Translations under genes and position numbers: made by a program
From: Pseudomonas paeninsulae
GTDB lineage: Bacteria > Pseudomonadota > Gammaproteobacteria > Pseudomonadales > Pseudomonadaceae
Length of the DNA: 64,000 nt
Reading direction: 5' to 3'
NCBI RefSeq assembly: GCF_035621475.1
Contig: NZ_CP141799.1
Coordinates: 1,104,501 to 1,168,500 of the forward strand
Shown here: in pieces, positions 35,082 to 44,887 of the stretch
How the letters are laid out: each line of letters starts with the position of its first letter
Position numbering within the stretch: position 1 is the stretch's first letter
Notes under the pieces: generated by a model
Told to the model about the DNA's origin: nothing
The model's input: only the letters and a program-made list of their open reading frames with translations
The model's database searches: none

Positions 35082-36959
35082 TCAGATGCGGAAACTGTCG
35101 ACCAGTAGCTTCAGGCGCGAAGCCTGTTGTTCCAGATCGCCGCAGGCGCGCAGGGTGGCCTGCAGGTTTTCCACGCCATCCTGGTTGAGGGTGTTGATCT
35201 CGGTGATGTCCATGTTCAACGACTCGATCACCGAGGTCTGTTCTTCGGTGGCGGTGGCCACCGACTGGTTCATGCCGTCGATCTCGCCGATACGCAGGGT
35301 TACGCTGCTCAGGCGCTCGCCGGCCTGGTTGGCGATCTGCACGCTTTCTTCGCTGTAACGCTGGCTCTCGGTCATGGTGGTGACCGACTCGCGCGAGCCG
35401 ACCTGCAGTTCCTCGATCATTTTCTCGATTTCCTGTGCCGATTCCTGGGTGCGGTACGCCAGGTTGCGCACCTCGTCGGCGACCACGGCAAACCCGCGGC
35501 CCGCTTCGCCGGCCCGGGCCGCTTCGATGGCGGCGTTGAGCGCGAGCAGATTGGTTTGCTGGGAGATGCTCTTGATCACCTCGAGAATCTGGCCGATGTT
35601 CACCGTTTTGCCGTTCAGCGTTTCGATGTGGCCACAAGAAGTGCGGATCTTTCCGGACAATTGATTCATCGCCTGGATGGTTTTTCCCACCACTTGGCGC
35701 CCGTCTTCGGCCTGCTCCCGAGCATCGGAGGCCTGGGTCGAGGCATCTGCGGCGTTGCGCGCGATTTCCTGGGCGGCGGCGCCTAGCTCGTTGATCGCAG
35801 CGGCCACGCTGTTGGTGCGGCTGGCCTGTTCGTCGGAGTTGATCATCGAGGAGTTGGAGGCGGCCACCACCAACTTGGCCACCTCGTTGACCTGGTGGGT
35901 GGCCGAGGACACTTCGCGGATCGAGCCGTGAATCCGTTCGACAAACTGGTTGAAGGCTTTGCCCAGGGTGCCGAATTCGTCGTTGGACTGGATCGCCAGG
36001 CGCTTGGTCAGGTCACCGTCGCCTTGGGCGATGTCCTGCATGGCCTTACCCATCAGGGTCAGCGGTTGCAGCAGCAGGCGGATCAGCATGCTCAGCAGGA
36101 GGATGATCAGCACCACCGCGATCAGCGTGGCGACTATGGCCGAGGCGCGGAAGTCACTGAGCGCCGCATACGCCTTGTCCTTGTCGATGGACAGGCCGAC
36201 GTACCAGTTGACCGAGGGCAGGCCCTTGACCGGGGCGAAGGTGAGGATGCGGGTCTCACCATCCATTTCTGTCTCGCTGAAGCCGGAGGTGATGCGCGGC
36301 GTGTCGCTCGGGTAGAGGTCCCTGAGCGTCTTCATCACCAGTTCTTTCTGCGGGTGCACCAGGATCTTGCCATCGGCACTGACCAGGAAGGCATAGCCAA
36401 TCCCGTCAAAGTTCAGCGAGTTGATGATGTTGACCAAGGTGGTCAGGCTCAAGTCACCGCCTACAACGCCGGCCGATTGAGCTGGTGAGGCGATGGCGAT
36501 GATTAGTTCGTTGGTCGCTGCATCGACAAAGGGTTCGGTAAGAATAGTGCCACCCGCATTCTGAGCATCCTTGTACCAAGGGCGGGTGCGTGGGTCGAAG
36601 TCTTTAGGCATCGCACTGTTTGGGCGCATGGTGAAGGCGCCGTCGTCGCTACCCAGGTAGGTAAAGGCGAAGGTTGAATTGAGGGCTTTCTGTTCCAACA
36701 CGCGAACGACCTTGTCGGATGATGCGTCTTGGGCAATTGTCTGAGCTGTGCTTTCTACCAACAAGATGCGACCGGACAACCAGTTTTGGATAGTGCCAGC
36801 GGTTACCTCACCCATTTCATTTAGGTAGTTTTCCAGATTGGCGCGAATTGCATGACGTTGCAGGTAATCGTTGTATAGGGTGAATAACGAGAAGGCGGCG
36901 ATTACCACCAGGGAAGCCGCAAGCAGAATCTTGTGACTGAATTTCAGATTGTGGGTCAT
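35082..36959 (-). CDS. Methyl-accepting chemotaxis protein, PctA-like amino-acid receptor
   Basis: A 625-residue receptor. Helix 1 spans residues 10-29 and helix 2 about 275-297, enclosing a periplasmic double Cache domain. The amino-acid-binding signature is visible: [11 protein letters not shown] places Arg126, Trp128 and Tyr129 exactly as in P. aeruginosa PctA, and GVVGGDLSL supplies the Asp (169). A HAMP domain follows, then the signalling hairpin tip [26 protein letters not shown]. It should sense alpha-amino acids and direct chemotaxis through CheA. No C-terminal CheR-binding pentapeptide is evident. Confidence 0.9.
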   Translation of the reverse strand: MTHNLKFSHKILLAASLVVIAAFSLFTLYNDYLQRHAIRANLENYLNEMGEVTAGTIQNWLSGRILLVESTAQTIAQDASSDKVVRVLEQKALNSTFAFTYLGSDDGAFTMRPNSAMPKDFDPRTRPWYKDAQNAGGTILTEPFVDAATNELIIAIASPAQSAGVVGGDLSLTTLVNIINSLNFDGIGYAFLVSADGKILVHPQKELVMKTLRDLYPSDTPRITSGFSETEMDGETRILTFAPVKGLPSVNWYVGLSIDKDKAYAALSDFRASAIVATLIAVVLIILLLSMLIRLLLQPLTLMGKAMQDIAQGDGDLTKRLAIQSNDEFGTLGKAFNQFVERIHGSIREVSSATHQVNEVAKLVVAASNSSMINSDEQASRTNSVAAAINELGAAAQEIARNAADASTQASDAREQAEDGRQVVGKTIQAMNQLSGKIRTSCGHIETLNGKTVNIGQILEVIKSISQQTNLLALNAAIEAARAGEAGRGFAVVADEVRNLAYRTQESAQEIEKMIEELQVGSRESVTTMTESQRYSEESVQIANQAGERLSSVTLRIGEIDGMNQSVATATEEQTSVIESLNMDITEINTLNQDGVENLQATLRACGDLEQQASRLKLLVDSFRI

Positions 36960-37092
36960 GTTTTATGTTGTTCACTATGGTCAGCTGCCAGTCGTAGCTG
37001 GCTGTAAGTTGCACGCAGTCTGTGGCGCTAGGGTCCGCAGTCTTGCTATCTCGGCACCCGTGGACGAATCCTTTAACCTGGGAGACACCGAA

Positions 37093-38565
37093 ATGTCCGT
37101 ATCAGAGCAGTTTGTTTTCGGCGCTGACCTTGCTGGTCAGCCGGTCGTTCAGGCCTTGCGCTTGGCCAATCGGCATGGGCTGGTGGCGGGTGCGACCGGC
37201 ACCGGGAAAACCGTGACCCTGCAGCGTCTCATCGAGGGCTTCAGCGATGCCGGGGTGGCGGTGTTCGCCGCGGATGTCAAAGGTGACCTATGTGGTCTCG
37301 GCGCCGCCGGTGCGCCTCAGGGAAAAATCGCCGAGCGGATCGCCAGCATGCCCTGGCTTGAGCATCGACCGACGGCCTACCCGGTTACGCTATGGGATAT
37401 CCATGGCCAGAGCGGTCATCCGTTGCGCACCACCCTCAGCGAGATGGGCCCGCTGCTGCTCGGGGCTTTGCTGGAATTGACCGACAGCCAGCAGGCCGCC
37501 CTCTATGCGGCGTTCAAGGTGGCGGATCGCGAAGGGCTGCTATTGCTCGATCTGAAAGACCTGAAAGCATTGCTGGCGTACCTGAAGAGCACGCCGGCGG
37601 TGCTCGGCGAGGACAGTGCGCTGTTCACCACAACCTCTGCCCAGGCCCTATTGCGCCGCCTGTCGAGCCTCGAGCAGCAGGGCGCCGAAGCCTTGTTCGG
37701 CGAGCCGGCACTGCAGCTGGAAGACATTCTGCAGCCGGATCGCGACGGGCGCGGGCGCATTCATCTGCTCGACGCCAGCCGTCTGGTACATGAGGCACCG
37801 AAGGTCTACGCGACCTTCCTGCTGTGGCTGCTGGCCGAGTTGTTCGAGCAGTTGCCGGAGCGCGGCGATGCCGACAAACCGCTGCTGGCGCTGTTCTTCG
37901 ATGAGGCGCACCTGCTCTTCGCCGACACCCCGAAAGCCCTGCAGGAACGCCTGGAGCAGGTGGTTCGGTTGATTCGTTCGAAAGGCGTGGGCGTCTACTT
38001 CGTCACGCAATCGCCCAGTGACTTGCCCGATGGCGTGCTGGCCCAGCTTGGCCTGCGGATTCAGCACGGCTTGCGCGCTTTCACCACCAGGGAGCAAAAA
38101 TCTCTGCGCGCGGTAGCGGATGGTTTTCGTCCCAACCCCTCGATCGATACCTTGACAACCCTGACCGAGCTCGGCATCGGCGAGGCCCTGGTTGGCACCC
38201 TGGAAGACAAGGGCACGCCGGCCATGGTCCTGCGCGTAGCCATTGCGCCGCCACAGTCGCGCATCGGCCCGTTGAGCGAGAGCGAGCGGGCCGCGCTGAT
38301 TCGGCAGTCGCCGCTGGCCGGGCGCTACGACAAGCCGATCGACCGCGAGTCGGCCTACGAACGGCTCACCGCCCGTGTCGCACAAGCCAGTGTCGAGGCG
38401 GCGCAACAGCAAACCAAGGAGAGTCCCGCAGGCGGCATTGGCGGCATGCTCGGCGGCCTGGCCGGGCAGGTGATGAAAAGCGCCGTACGCCAGGCCGCCA
38501 ACCAGCTTGGTCGGCAGTTGGTGCGCGGTCTGCTGGGCTCGTTGCTGGGCGGCAAGAGACGATAA
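37093..38565 (+). CDS. HerA-like ATPase (DUF853)
   Basis: A 490-residue protein of the HerA/FtsK ATPase superfamily. Walker A is GATGTGKT at 33-40 and Walker B is LLALFFDEAHLLF around residue 270. IRSKGVGVYFVTQSPSDLPD carries the sensor Gln and a conserved DUF853 segment. The Gly-rich end (GGIGGMLGGLAGQVMKS) is typical. Its physiological role is not known; no NurA nuclease gene is nearby. The start MSVSEQFVFGADL at 37093 has GGGAGA upstream. Confidence 0.88.
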   Translation: MSVSEQFVFGADLAGQPVVQALRLANRHGLVAGATGTGKTVTLQRLIEGFSDAGVAVFAADVKGDLCGLGAAGAPQGKIAERIASMPWLEHRPTAYPVTLWDIHGQSGHPLRTTLSEMGPLLLGALLELTDSQQAALYAAFKVADREGLLLLDLKDLKALLAYLKSTPAVLGEDSALFTTTSAQALLRRLSSLEQQGAEALFGEPALQLEDILQPDRDGRGRIHLLDASRLVHEAPKVYATFLLWLLAELFEQLPERGDADKPLLALFFDEAHLLFADTPKALQERLEQVVRLIRSKGVGVYFVTQSPSDLPDGVLAQLGLRIQHGLRAFTTREQKSLRAVADGFRPNPSIDTLTTLTELGIGEALVGTLEDKGTPAMVLRVAIAPPQSRIGPLSESERAALIRQSPLAGRYDKPIDRESAYERLTARVAQASVEAAQQQTKESPAGGIGGMLGGLAGQVMKSAVRQAANQLGRQLVRGLLGSLLGGKRR

Positions 38566-38636
38566 CGCCACGCCGTCAATAACCACGGTTATCGAGCGTT
38601 ATCCCTGCGGGGCTAAATACGTTCTGCAGAGGGCAG

Positions 38637-38861
38637 TCAGCCGCTGTGCTCGTCGTGTTTGGCTTGCAGGTCTTTTTCGATCTTTTCGATTTCTTTTTCA
38701 AATGCTTGGTCAAGAAGGTTGGCCTTCTTGCGCCAGGGCTTGCGCTCGGGTTCCGGTTGAGCGGCGTAAGTAATGATTTCTCCGCCTTGTACATCCTTGT
38801 AACGCTGCGCCTGGCGCTCGAGTTCGGCGCGCAGTTCGTCTTTCGTCACGTGATTACCCAT
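38637..38861 (-). CDS. Small conserved hypothetical protein
   Basis: A 74-residue hydrophilic protein starting MGNHVTKDELRAELERQAQR, with IITYAAQPEPERKPWRKK and a highly charged C-terminal helix. I recall similar proteins in pseudomonads but know no function. It is convergent with the HerA-like gene. The spacer 38862-39145 on its upstream side is AT-rich and shows nothing definable. Confidence 0.6.
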   Translation of the reverse strand: MGNHVTKDELRAELERQAQRYKDVQGGEIITYAAQPEPERKPWRKKANLLDQAFEKEIEKIEKDLQAKHDEHSG

Positions 38862-39145
38862 GGTGTTGAAGAAGTAGTGTGATGACAACGTAAGGCAATG
38901 GCCTTACTGCTGCGGTCATCAATCGGGTGGCTGTGGCAATGGCAGATGCAGCGGTCGAACAGGCCTGAATATGTTTACCTGAGGCTGAGTTTTATTGGAA
39001 AACAGCCACTAAGCTTAATCAAGCAGGTGCTCTTAAATTATCCATTGCGTACAGTTTAATACAATTATGGTCAATGCCGTTTAAAAGTCTAGGGGGGTTA
39101 AGTAGTACTGGCGAGGCGATTGATCATTAACTGTTTCATCTGACA

Positions 39146-39571
39146 GTGAATAAGACCGTTCTGTTCAATGCAGTGCTCGATAGTGCATCAGGCAGGTGTT
39201 CAACTGTGACTGATCGGTCAGTCCTGCAAGCCGAAGTGCAGGCTGGCGGATTGTCCGTGGCGCAGTTAACGCAAGCCGGGACGACCAGGCAGGTGATGGG
39301 CATTGGCCGGCTGAGTGACCGAACTGTCGCGGTGGATTCGCGCCGCTGTGATCAGCGCGGCGACAAGCTGCCAACCGAGTCAGCGATCATGGAAAAGCAG
39401 GGCGTCAGTCGCACCGTGGCGAGCGCGGCGTTGTCGCGCTTGCAGGCGGCTGGCCTGGTGGCAACCCGTCACGCTATCGCCACCTTCGTGTTGGGCACGC
39501 CGAGGCCCAGTGGTATCCGCATCGCCCCGGCGACCCTCGCCACCCTGCGCGATGTGTTGGCGATGCCTTGA
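39146..39571 (+). pseudogene. Degenerate GntR-type regulator fragment
   Basis: Residues about 68-120 read RRCDQRGDKLPTESAIMEKQ, then GVSRTVASAALSRLQAAGLV and TFVLGTPR, clearly the winged helix of a FadR-type GntR protein in which the usual VREALSRL has become VASAALSRL. The segment before it resembles a decayed upstream part and the FCD ligand domain is absent: the frame stops at 39569, soon after TLRDVLAM. It is likely a remnant. The following 39572-39857 stretch holds GC-rich direct and inverted repeats but no gene I can support. Confidence 0.55.
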
Positions 39572-39857
39572 GCCAAAACGTCAGCGGTTTTGTCCGGCGT
39601 ACCTATCACCCACCGCGCTGGCACAAGCGTCGCGGCTGTTCTTCCTGCAAAGCAACCGGCGCCATTACCGGCGCGCCACTCCGTGAAGGGTTTCTGCGTT
39701 CGCGCAGGAGCGGCTGCGGTCGTGAAGTCTGCCGAGGCCGATGGCGTCGATGTGCATGCGCATGCTTCTGTAGGGCGTGCTCGCGTAGGAGTGCACCGTT
39801 GTCCTTGACGAGCAGGCGGCCTACGCTGAGCTTCGCACCAGCCGAAGGGAGGGGATC

Positions 39858-41102
39858 ATGAACGCCGCTGACGGGATGCACGAGCTGCTGGCCAGCCTCT
39901 ACCGTGACGAGTCGCGGCGGGTGCTGGCGACCCTGATCCGCCTGCTGGGCGATATCGACCTGGCCGAAGAGGCGCTGCACGAGGCGTTTCGGGTGGCGCT
40001 GGAACAGTGGCCGCGCGATGGCGTGCCGGCCAATCCACGCGCCTGGCTGGTGTCGGCGGGGCGCTTCAAGGCCATCGACAGCCTGCGCCGACAGGCCCGC
40101 TTCGAACCGCTGGATGCCCGCCTGGCCGACTCTATCGCCGCGCGCGATCAGCCAGTGTGGGACGGTGACAGCGTCGAGGATGATCGCCTGCGCTTGATCT
40201 TCACCTGTTGCCACCCGGCGCTCGCCGCCAATGCCCAGGTCGCCCTGACCCTGCGCGAGATCTGCGACCTCAGCAGCGAAGACATCGCCCGCGCCTTTCT
40301 CACCAGCCCGAGCACCGTGGCCCAGCGCATCGTGCGGGCCAAAACCAAGATTCGCGATGCGCGCATCCCCTACGAAGTGCCGGGGCGTGGCGAATTAGCC
40401 GAGCGTCTGGAGTCGGTGCTGCAGGTGATCTACCTGGTGTTCAACGAGGGCTACTTCGCCAGTTCCGGCGACTCGTTGACCCGCAGCCATCTGTCCAGCG
40501 AAGCCATTCGCCTAGGGCGTCTGCTGTTCGAACTGCTGCCCGAGCCAGAAGTCATGGGCCTGCTGGCATTGATGCTGCTGCATGAAGCGCGGCGCCCGGC
40601 GCGGACTGCGGCGAGCGGTGCGCCGGTGTTGCTGGAACAGCAGGATCGTTCGCTCTGGTCGGCCGAGCTGATTGCCGAGGGCGCTGCCCTGGTGCTGCAG
40701 GCCCTGCGCTCGCGGCGGTTCGGCACCTATTCGCTGCAGGCCGCGATCGCCGCCGTGCATGCCGAGGCGGCGAACGCCGTGGCCACCGATTGGCCGCAGA
40801 TCGTCGGGCTCTACGATGCACTGCTGCGCATTGCGCCCTCGCCGGTGATCGAACTCAACCGCGCGGTGGCGCTGGCCATGCGTGACGGTCCACGCGTCGG
40901 ACTGGCCTTGATCGAGGCCCTGCTCAAGCGCGGCGAACTGGCCGATTACCACCTGGCCCATGCCGCCCAGGCCGATCTCTATCGACGCCTGGGGCGCACC
41001 GGCGAAGCGCGCGGCGCCTATCTGCGGGCCCTGCAGTTGGCCCAGCAGGAGCCGGGTCGGCAGTTTCTTGAGCGGCGCTTGCAGGCCCTGAAGGACGCCT
41101 GA
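39858..41102 (+). CDS. ECF42-type sigma factor with C-terminal TPR-like extension
   Basis: A 414-residue ECF sigma factor, more than twice the usual ECF length. Region 2 lies near 10-75 (LATLIRLLGDIDLAEEALHE, AWLVSAGRFKAIDSLRRQ), region 4 near 110-165 (LTLREICDLSSEDIARAFLT, STVAQRIVRAKTKIRDA), and a TPR-like helical tail from about 190 (VLQVIYLVFNEGYFAS, IELNRAVALAMRDGP). This architecture defines ECF42, which lacks a classical anti-sigma factor and is linked to YCII/DGPF-domain genes; such a gene follows at 41243. The signal it responds to is unknown. Confidence 0.9.
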   Translation: MNAADGMHELLASLYRDESRRVLATLIRLLGDIDLAEEALHEAFRVALEQWPRDGVPANPRAWLVSAGRFKAIDSLRRQARFEPLDARLADSIAARDQPVWDGDSVEDDRLRLIFTCCHPALAANAQVALTLREICDLSSEDIARAFLTSPSTVAQRIVRAKTKIRDARIPYEVPGRGELAERLESVLQVIYLVFNEGYFASSGDSLTRSHLSSEAIRLGRLLFELLPEPEVMGLLALMLLHEARRPARTAASGAPVLLEQQDRSLWSAELIAEGAALVLQALRSRRFGTYSLQAAIAAVHAEAANAVATDWPQIVGLYDALLRIAPSPVIELNRAVALAMRDGPRVGLALIEALLKRGELADYHLAHAAQADLYRRLGRTGEARGAYLRALQLAQQEPGRQFLERRLQALKDA

Positions 41103-41242
41103 TCGGTGGGCTTTAGCCGCGACTTACTAGACCGATCCGCACCACTGGTCGGCCATGAAAATATATTCAGCGGCGCTGTCGATTTGCCGCACGGCCGCAC
41201 GACTAGTGATTACCAACAATGAGAAAGACGCTGGAGGACACC

Positions 41243-41587
41243 ATGAAATACCTCTGCCTGGTCTACAGCACCGAACAGCTGCTGCACGACTCCCCCGACA
41301 GCCCGCGTGACGAGGAGTGCTTGGCCTACGCCGAGTCGGTGCGCCACAGCGGTCGTATGCTCGCCGCCGAGGCGTTGCAGCCGGTGGCGGCCGCGACCAC
41401 GGTGCGCATGCGTGGCGGCAAACTGTCGATCACCGACGGCCCCTTCGCCGAGACCAAGGAGCAGCTGGCCGGGTTCTACCTGGTCGATGCCCGCGACCTC
41501 AACGAAGCCATCCAGCTTGCCGGGAAGATTCCGGCGGCGCGAGTTGGCAGTGTCGAAGTACGACCGGTGCGCCAGCTGGATGTGTGA
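41243..41587 (+). CDS. YCII/DGPF-domain protein, partner of the ECF42 sigma factor
   Basis: A 114-residue protein with MKYLCLVYSTEQLLH at the start and the DGPF motif in SITDGPFAETKEQLAGFYLVDA (about 66-87). YCII-related proteins have a ferredoxin-like fold and possible small-molecule enzyme activity. Genes of this type are the usual neighbours and targets of ECF42 sigma factors. The start at 41243 has TGGAGGAC upstream. Confidence 0.88.
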   Translation: MKYLCLVYSTEQLLHDSPDSPRDEECLAYAESVRHSGRMLAAEALQPVAAATTVRMRGGKLSITDGPFAETKEQLAGFYLVDARDLNEAIQLAGKIPAARVGSVEVRPVRQLDV

Positions 41588-41622
41588 GCCACCCCGGCAA
41601 ATCCATCCTGGGCGTGCACGCC

Positions 41623-41748
41623 ATGAGCCGCAATGACTGCCCGAATACCGTCAGCCGCGAGCAGTGGTTGCTGGCGCGCCAGCACGATGTGTTCAACGTC
41701 GAACGTCGGCAACTGCCGATGCTGGTGGTAACCGAGGATGACCGCTAA
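41623..41748 (+). pseudogene. Remnant of a DUF899 (thioredoxin-like) gene
   Basis: The 41-codon frame reads VSREQWLLARQ, then VERRQLPMLVV, which correspond to the N-terminal VSREEWLAARK and ERRxLPMVxV segments of DUF899 proteins with the stretch between them shortened. The frame then ends. DUF899 genes are common companions of ECF42/YCII loci, so this looks like a decayed member of the same set. Confidence 0.5.
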
Positions 41749-41843
41749 CACGCGGCGCCGGAGCAGGCGCCCAACGGCTGCAGCGGCGCGACGAAAGCGC
41801 CTGAAACAGCGATCCAGCGAACGACTCCCTGAGGAGAACGGAA

Positions 41844-42290
41844 ATGAGTACTGCAACTCGTCTGCAAGACCCCCACAGCCAGGTTCAGGCCCTGCTGGAC
41901 AGTTGGGCCAAGGCCGTACAGGCCAAGGACGTCGCGCGCATCGTCGACCACTATGCAACCGATGTGGTCGCCTACGACGCCATCCTCCAGCTGCAGTTCA
42001 AGGGCCGCGAGGCCTATGCCGCGCACTGGCAGGCTTGCATGGAGATGTGTTCGGGGCCGGGCGTCTTCGAGGTCCATGAGCCGACCTTGCTGGTCGGTGG
42101 CGACCTGGCCCTGGGCTATTACCTGTGCCACTGCGGCGGCACCGACGACAAGGGCCAGGAGCAGTCGTCCTGGATGCGTGTGACCCAGGGCTATCAGCAG
42201 CGCAACGGCCAGTGGCTGATCGTCCATGAGCACTTCTCCGCGCCCTTCGATATGGAAAGTGGAAAAGCCTTGTTCGATCTCAAGCCGTGA
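41844..42290 (+). CDS. SnoaL-like/DUF4440 (ketosteroid-isomerase fold) protein
   Basis: A 148-residue protein of the NTF2-like fold: QVQALLDSWAKAVQAKDVARIVDHYATDVVAYD is the classic SnoaL start, and GQWLIVHEHFSAPFD the final strand pair. Members are isomerases, hydrolases or stress-linked proteins. It lies third in the ECF42-YCII group with a GGAGAACGG ribosome site, so it is a likely target of the sigma factor. Confidence 0.85.
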   Translation: MSTATRLQDPHSQVQALLDSWAKAVQAKDVARIVDHYATDVVAYDAILQLQFKGREAYAAHWQACMEMCSGPGVFEVHEPTLLVGGDLALGYYLCHCGGTDDKGQEQSSWMRVTQGYQQRNGQWLIVHEHFSAPFDMESGKALFDLKP

Positions 42291-42455
42291 CGTAATGACG
42301 GGCCGCTAGCCAGGCTTCGCGACCAAAGAGGGTCGCCCGACGTGCTGATGACGTCGGGAAGTGATCTTTAGGTCGCACAGCAGTACCGCCTTCAATAGCC
42401 GCCCGCCCTCGTACCTGCAGTGCCCGCAACCGCTAATGAGGGGCCAGCGACACAT

Positions 42456-43013
42456 TCAGGGCAATGTCGTCAGCGCCGTGCAGCTGACCTCATAGTTCTG
42501 CTTGCAGGCGCTTTGGAACAGCCGGCGAGCCTGGTTGGCATCACGCGGTACGCCTCGTTGGCCCTTGAGGTAGAGGTTGCCGAGAATATGCTGGGCCATC
42601 GGGTTGCCGCCGGCGGCCGATTGGTTGAGGTACTTGAGCATGCCCTGCGGGTTGGCGAAGTCGGGATTGTCGCGGCCGGTATACAGATAGGCCAGGCTGA
42701 CCGCGGCCATGGCGTGGCCCTTGTCGGCGGCCTGCTTCCACCAGTACTCGGCTAGCTTGAGGTCTTTCTCTGGCTTGCCGACGAAGTAGAAACTGCCCAA
42801 CTGGAACTGACTGTCGAGGTCGCCGCGATTGGCTTGGCTGCGCAGCTTCGCCAGGGTGGCCGCTGCGTCCTCAACCGGTGATGCGCCGGCCACGGCTGAT
42901 CCCGTCTGCGGCACAGTGCGGGTGTCCGCTTGCTGGTTGGCGCAACCGCCCAGCAGCAGGGTTGTGCAGAGGAGTGCCGGGAGTGTCGTGCGTAGCCATC
43001 GATGAGCGTTCAT
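42456..43013 (-). CDS. SEL1-repeat lipoprotein
   Basis: The 185-residue product has a lipoprotein signal (LCTTLLLGGC with the lipobox Cys at 24) and about three SEL1-like repeats (QFQLGSFYFVGKPEKDLKLAEYWWKQAADKGHAMA, ILGNLYLKGQRGVPRDANQARRLF). It should sit on the outer or inner membrane facing the periplasm. SEL1 repeats mediate protein contacts; the partner is unknown. Followed in its 5' spacer by 16-base tandem repeats. Confidence 0.85.
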   Translation of the reverse strand: MNAHRWLRTTLPALLCTTLLLGGCANQQADTRTVPQTGSAVAGASPVEDAAATLAKLRSQANRGDLDSQFQLGSFYFVGKPEKDLKLAEYWWKQAADKGHAMAAVSLAYLYTGRDNPDFANPQGMLKYLNQSAAGGNPMAQHILGNLYLKGQRGVPRDANQARRLFQSACKQNYEVSCTALTTLP

Positions 43014-43066
43014 GGTCTGTCACTTCTTCTGGAGTGGATGCGGGTGACTGCGCCCGTCTGTTTATA

Positions 43067-43110
43067 AAAGGACAATGCTATGAAAGAGCAATGTTATGAA
43101 AGGACAATGC
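43067..43110. repeat. Three tandem 16-base repeats upstream of the SEL1 lipoprotein gene
   Basis: The unit AAAGGACAATGCTATG occurs at 43067-43082, with variants AAAGAGCAATGTTATG at 43083-43098 and AAAGGACAATG starting at 43099. The array lies 54-97 bases upstream of the lipoprotein start. The rest of the 43014-43546 spacer is GC-rich, has short inverted repeats such as GGCCGGGGCGAAGCCCGG near 43168-43185, and no gene I can support. Confidence 0.6.
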
Positions 43111-43546
43111 CCTGACTGCCTCGGCCTGTTACCTATGCTCGCTCGGTGTCTGCCTGTACCACGTAGGCCGGGGCGAAGCCCGGCTGCTGCAGACTAGAAG
43201 ACCCCGCCAGCGCCAGCAAGTTGTTCGGTTCAGCGCTGCGCGGATTGCTCGACCGGGCTTGCTGCAGGGTAGGCCGACAGCCTGCTGTTGTCGTTCGCCG
43301 CGTGCTCCACACGAATGAGGGCGCGGATCTCTAGAGAGGCGTGCGGCGTGCCGCGCTTTTGTAGGCGGCACCCCGGCGCGATATTCTTCGGCCGTCGGGC
43401 AGGCCGCCCATCGCTTGCCTGGCGCGTGGACATGCCCAAGACATGCAATGCATCTCTGTTTGTCGCCTCTGGCGTTTCTTCCGGCGGGCAGACCTGCGAT
43501 TCTTGCGGGCACAGGTGCAGCGCACCATCAGGCCCGCGAGGTATCC

Positions 43547-44677
43547 ATGAACATCAGCTGCAATTTCGACAGTGGCAATATCGAGGTGCTCGACGCCAGC
43601 AATCCGCAGCAGGTGCTGCTGGCCATGCGTCCTGATCTCAACAGCTATCACTTCCAGTGGTTCCACTTCAAAGTCGACGGCCTAACCCCGGGCCAGCGCT
43701 ACGGCTTTAGCCTGACCAACGCGGGCGAGTCTGCCTACAGTCATGCCTGGACCGGCTACAACGCCGTTGCCTCTTACGACCATATCAACTGGTTCCGCGT
43801 GCCCAGCCGTTTCGAGGAGGGCGCGCTCAACTTCGCCATCGAGCCGAGCGAGGCGCAGGTCTGGTTCGCCTACTTCGAACCCTACAGCCGCGCGCGGCAT
43901 GACGGACTGATCGAGCAGGCGCTGAACCAGGCCGGTGCCGAACTGTTCGCCAGTGGCAAGAGCATCGAGGGCCGCGATATCCCGTTGCTGCGGGTCAGCC
44001 GTAACCCACAGGCTCCGCGCAAGATCTGGATCATCGCCCAGCAGCATCCCGGCGAGCACATGGCCGAATGGTTCATGGAAGGCCTGATCGAGCGCCTGCA
44101 GAACCGCGACGACGCCGAACTGAATGCCCTGCTGCAACAGGCCGACCTCTATCTGGTACCGAACATGAACCCGGATGGCGCCTTCCGTGGCCACCTGCGT
44201 ACCAATGCCGCCGGCAAGGACCTCAACCGCGCCTGGCAATCGGCCAGCGAGGCGGAGAGTCCCGAGGTGTTCTTTGTCCAGCAGCAGATGCGCAGCGTCG
44301 GCGTCGATCTGTTCCTCGACATCCATGGCGACGAGGAAATCCCCCATGTGTTCACCGCCGGCTGTGAAGGCAACCCCGGCTACAGTCCGCGCCTGGAAAA
44401 ACTGGAGGAGGAATTCCGCAGCCGTCTGATCACCCTCGGCGCCGAGTTCCAGACCGCGTTCGGCTACAAGCGCGATGCCCCCGGCCAAGCCAATACCACC
44501 CTGGCCTGCAACGCGGTCGGCCTGGAGTTCGACTGCCTGTCCTTCACCATCGAAATGCCGTTCAAGGACCACGACGACAGTCCCAATCCGCTTACCGGCT
44601 GGGACGGCAAGCGCTCGATGCAGTTGGGCCAGGATGTGCTCAGTGTTGCGGCGGCTATGGTGGGGGCGTTGCGCTAG
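43547..44677 (+). CDS. M14-family carboxypeptidase (cytosolic carboxypeptidase-like)
   Basis: The 376-residue protein has an N-terminal beta domain (1-110, SYHFQWFHFKVDGLTPGQRY) typical of cytosolic carboxypeptidases, and a zinc peptidase domain. QQHPGEHMAEWF gives His167-x-x-Glu170, LDIHGDEE gives His260, and SFTIEMPFKD holds the catalytic Glu near 340. DLNRAW is the substrate-carboxylate region. No signal peptide is seen. Bacterial substrates are unknown; eukaryotic relatives remove glutamates from tubulin. Confidence 0.88.
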   Translation: MNISCNFDSGNIEVLDASNPQQVLLAMRPDLNSYHFQWFHFKVDGLTPGQRYGFSLTNAGESAYSHAWTGYNAVASYDHINWFRVPSRFEEGALNFAIEPSEAQVWFAYFEPYSRARHDGLIEQALNQAGAELFASGKSIEGRDIPLLRVSRNPQAPRKIWIIAQQHPGEHMAEWFMEGLIERLQNRDDAELNALLQQADLYLVPNMNPDGAFRGHLRTNAAGKDLNRAWQSASEAESPEVFFVQQQMRSVGVDLFLDIHGDEEIPHVFTAGCEGNPGYSPRLEKLEEEFRSRLITLGAEFQTAFGYKRDAPGQANTTLACNAVGLEFDCLSFTIEMPFKDHDDSPNPLTGWDGKRSMQLGQDVLSVAAAMVGALR

Positions 44678-44887
44678 GCAAGACCTGTCTTGCTGGCGTC
44701 CGGCTGTGGCGTGGAGGCCAGCCGGTTGTCGGGTTGGTCCTCGGCGTGGACGACCAGCGAGCAGAGTCCACCTAGGTGTCTGACGCGGCATTGCTGGTCA
44801 GGGCAAGCTGGGGTTGCCGCGGCATCTGCGCGCAGCAAGCGATTGGCGTGAGCTAGCCCATTGCCAACCTGAGGCGAATGCGCCGAG

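Noticed and set aside
43129..43512. Minus-strand frames in the 43.0-43.5 kb spacer
   Set aside because: Cys/Arg-rich composition, no ribosome site and no recognisable family.
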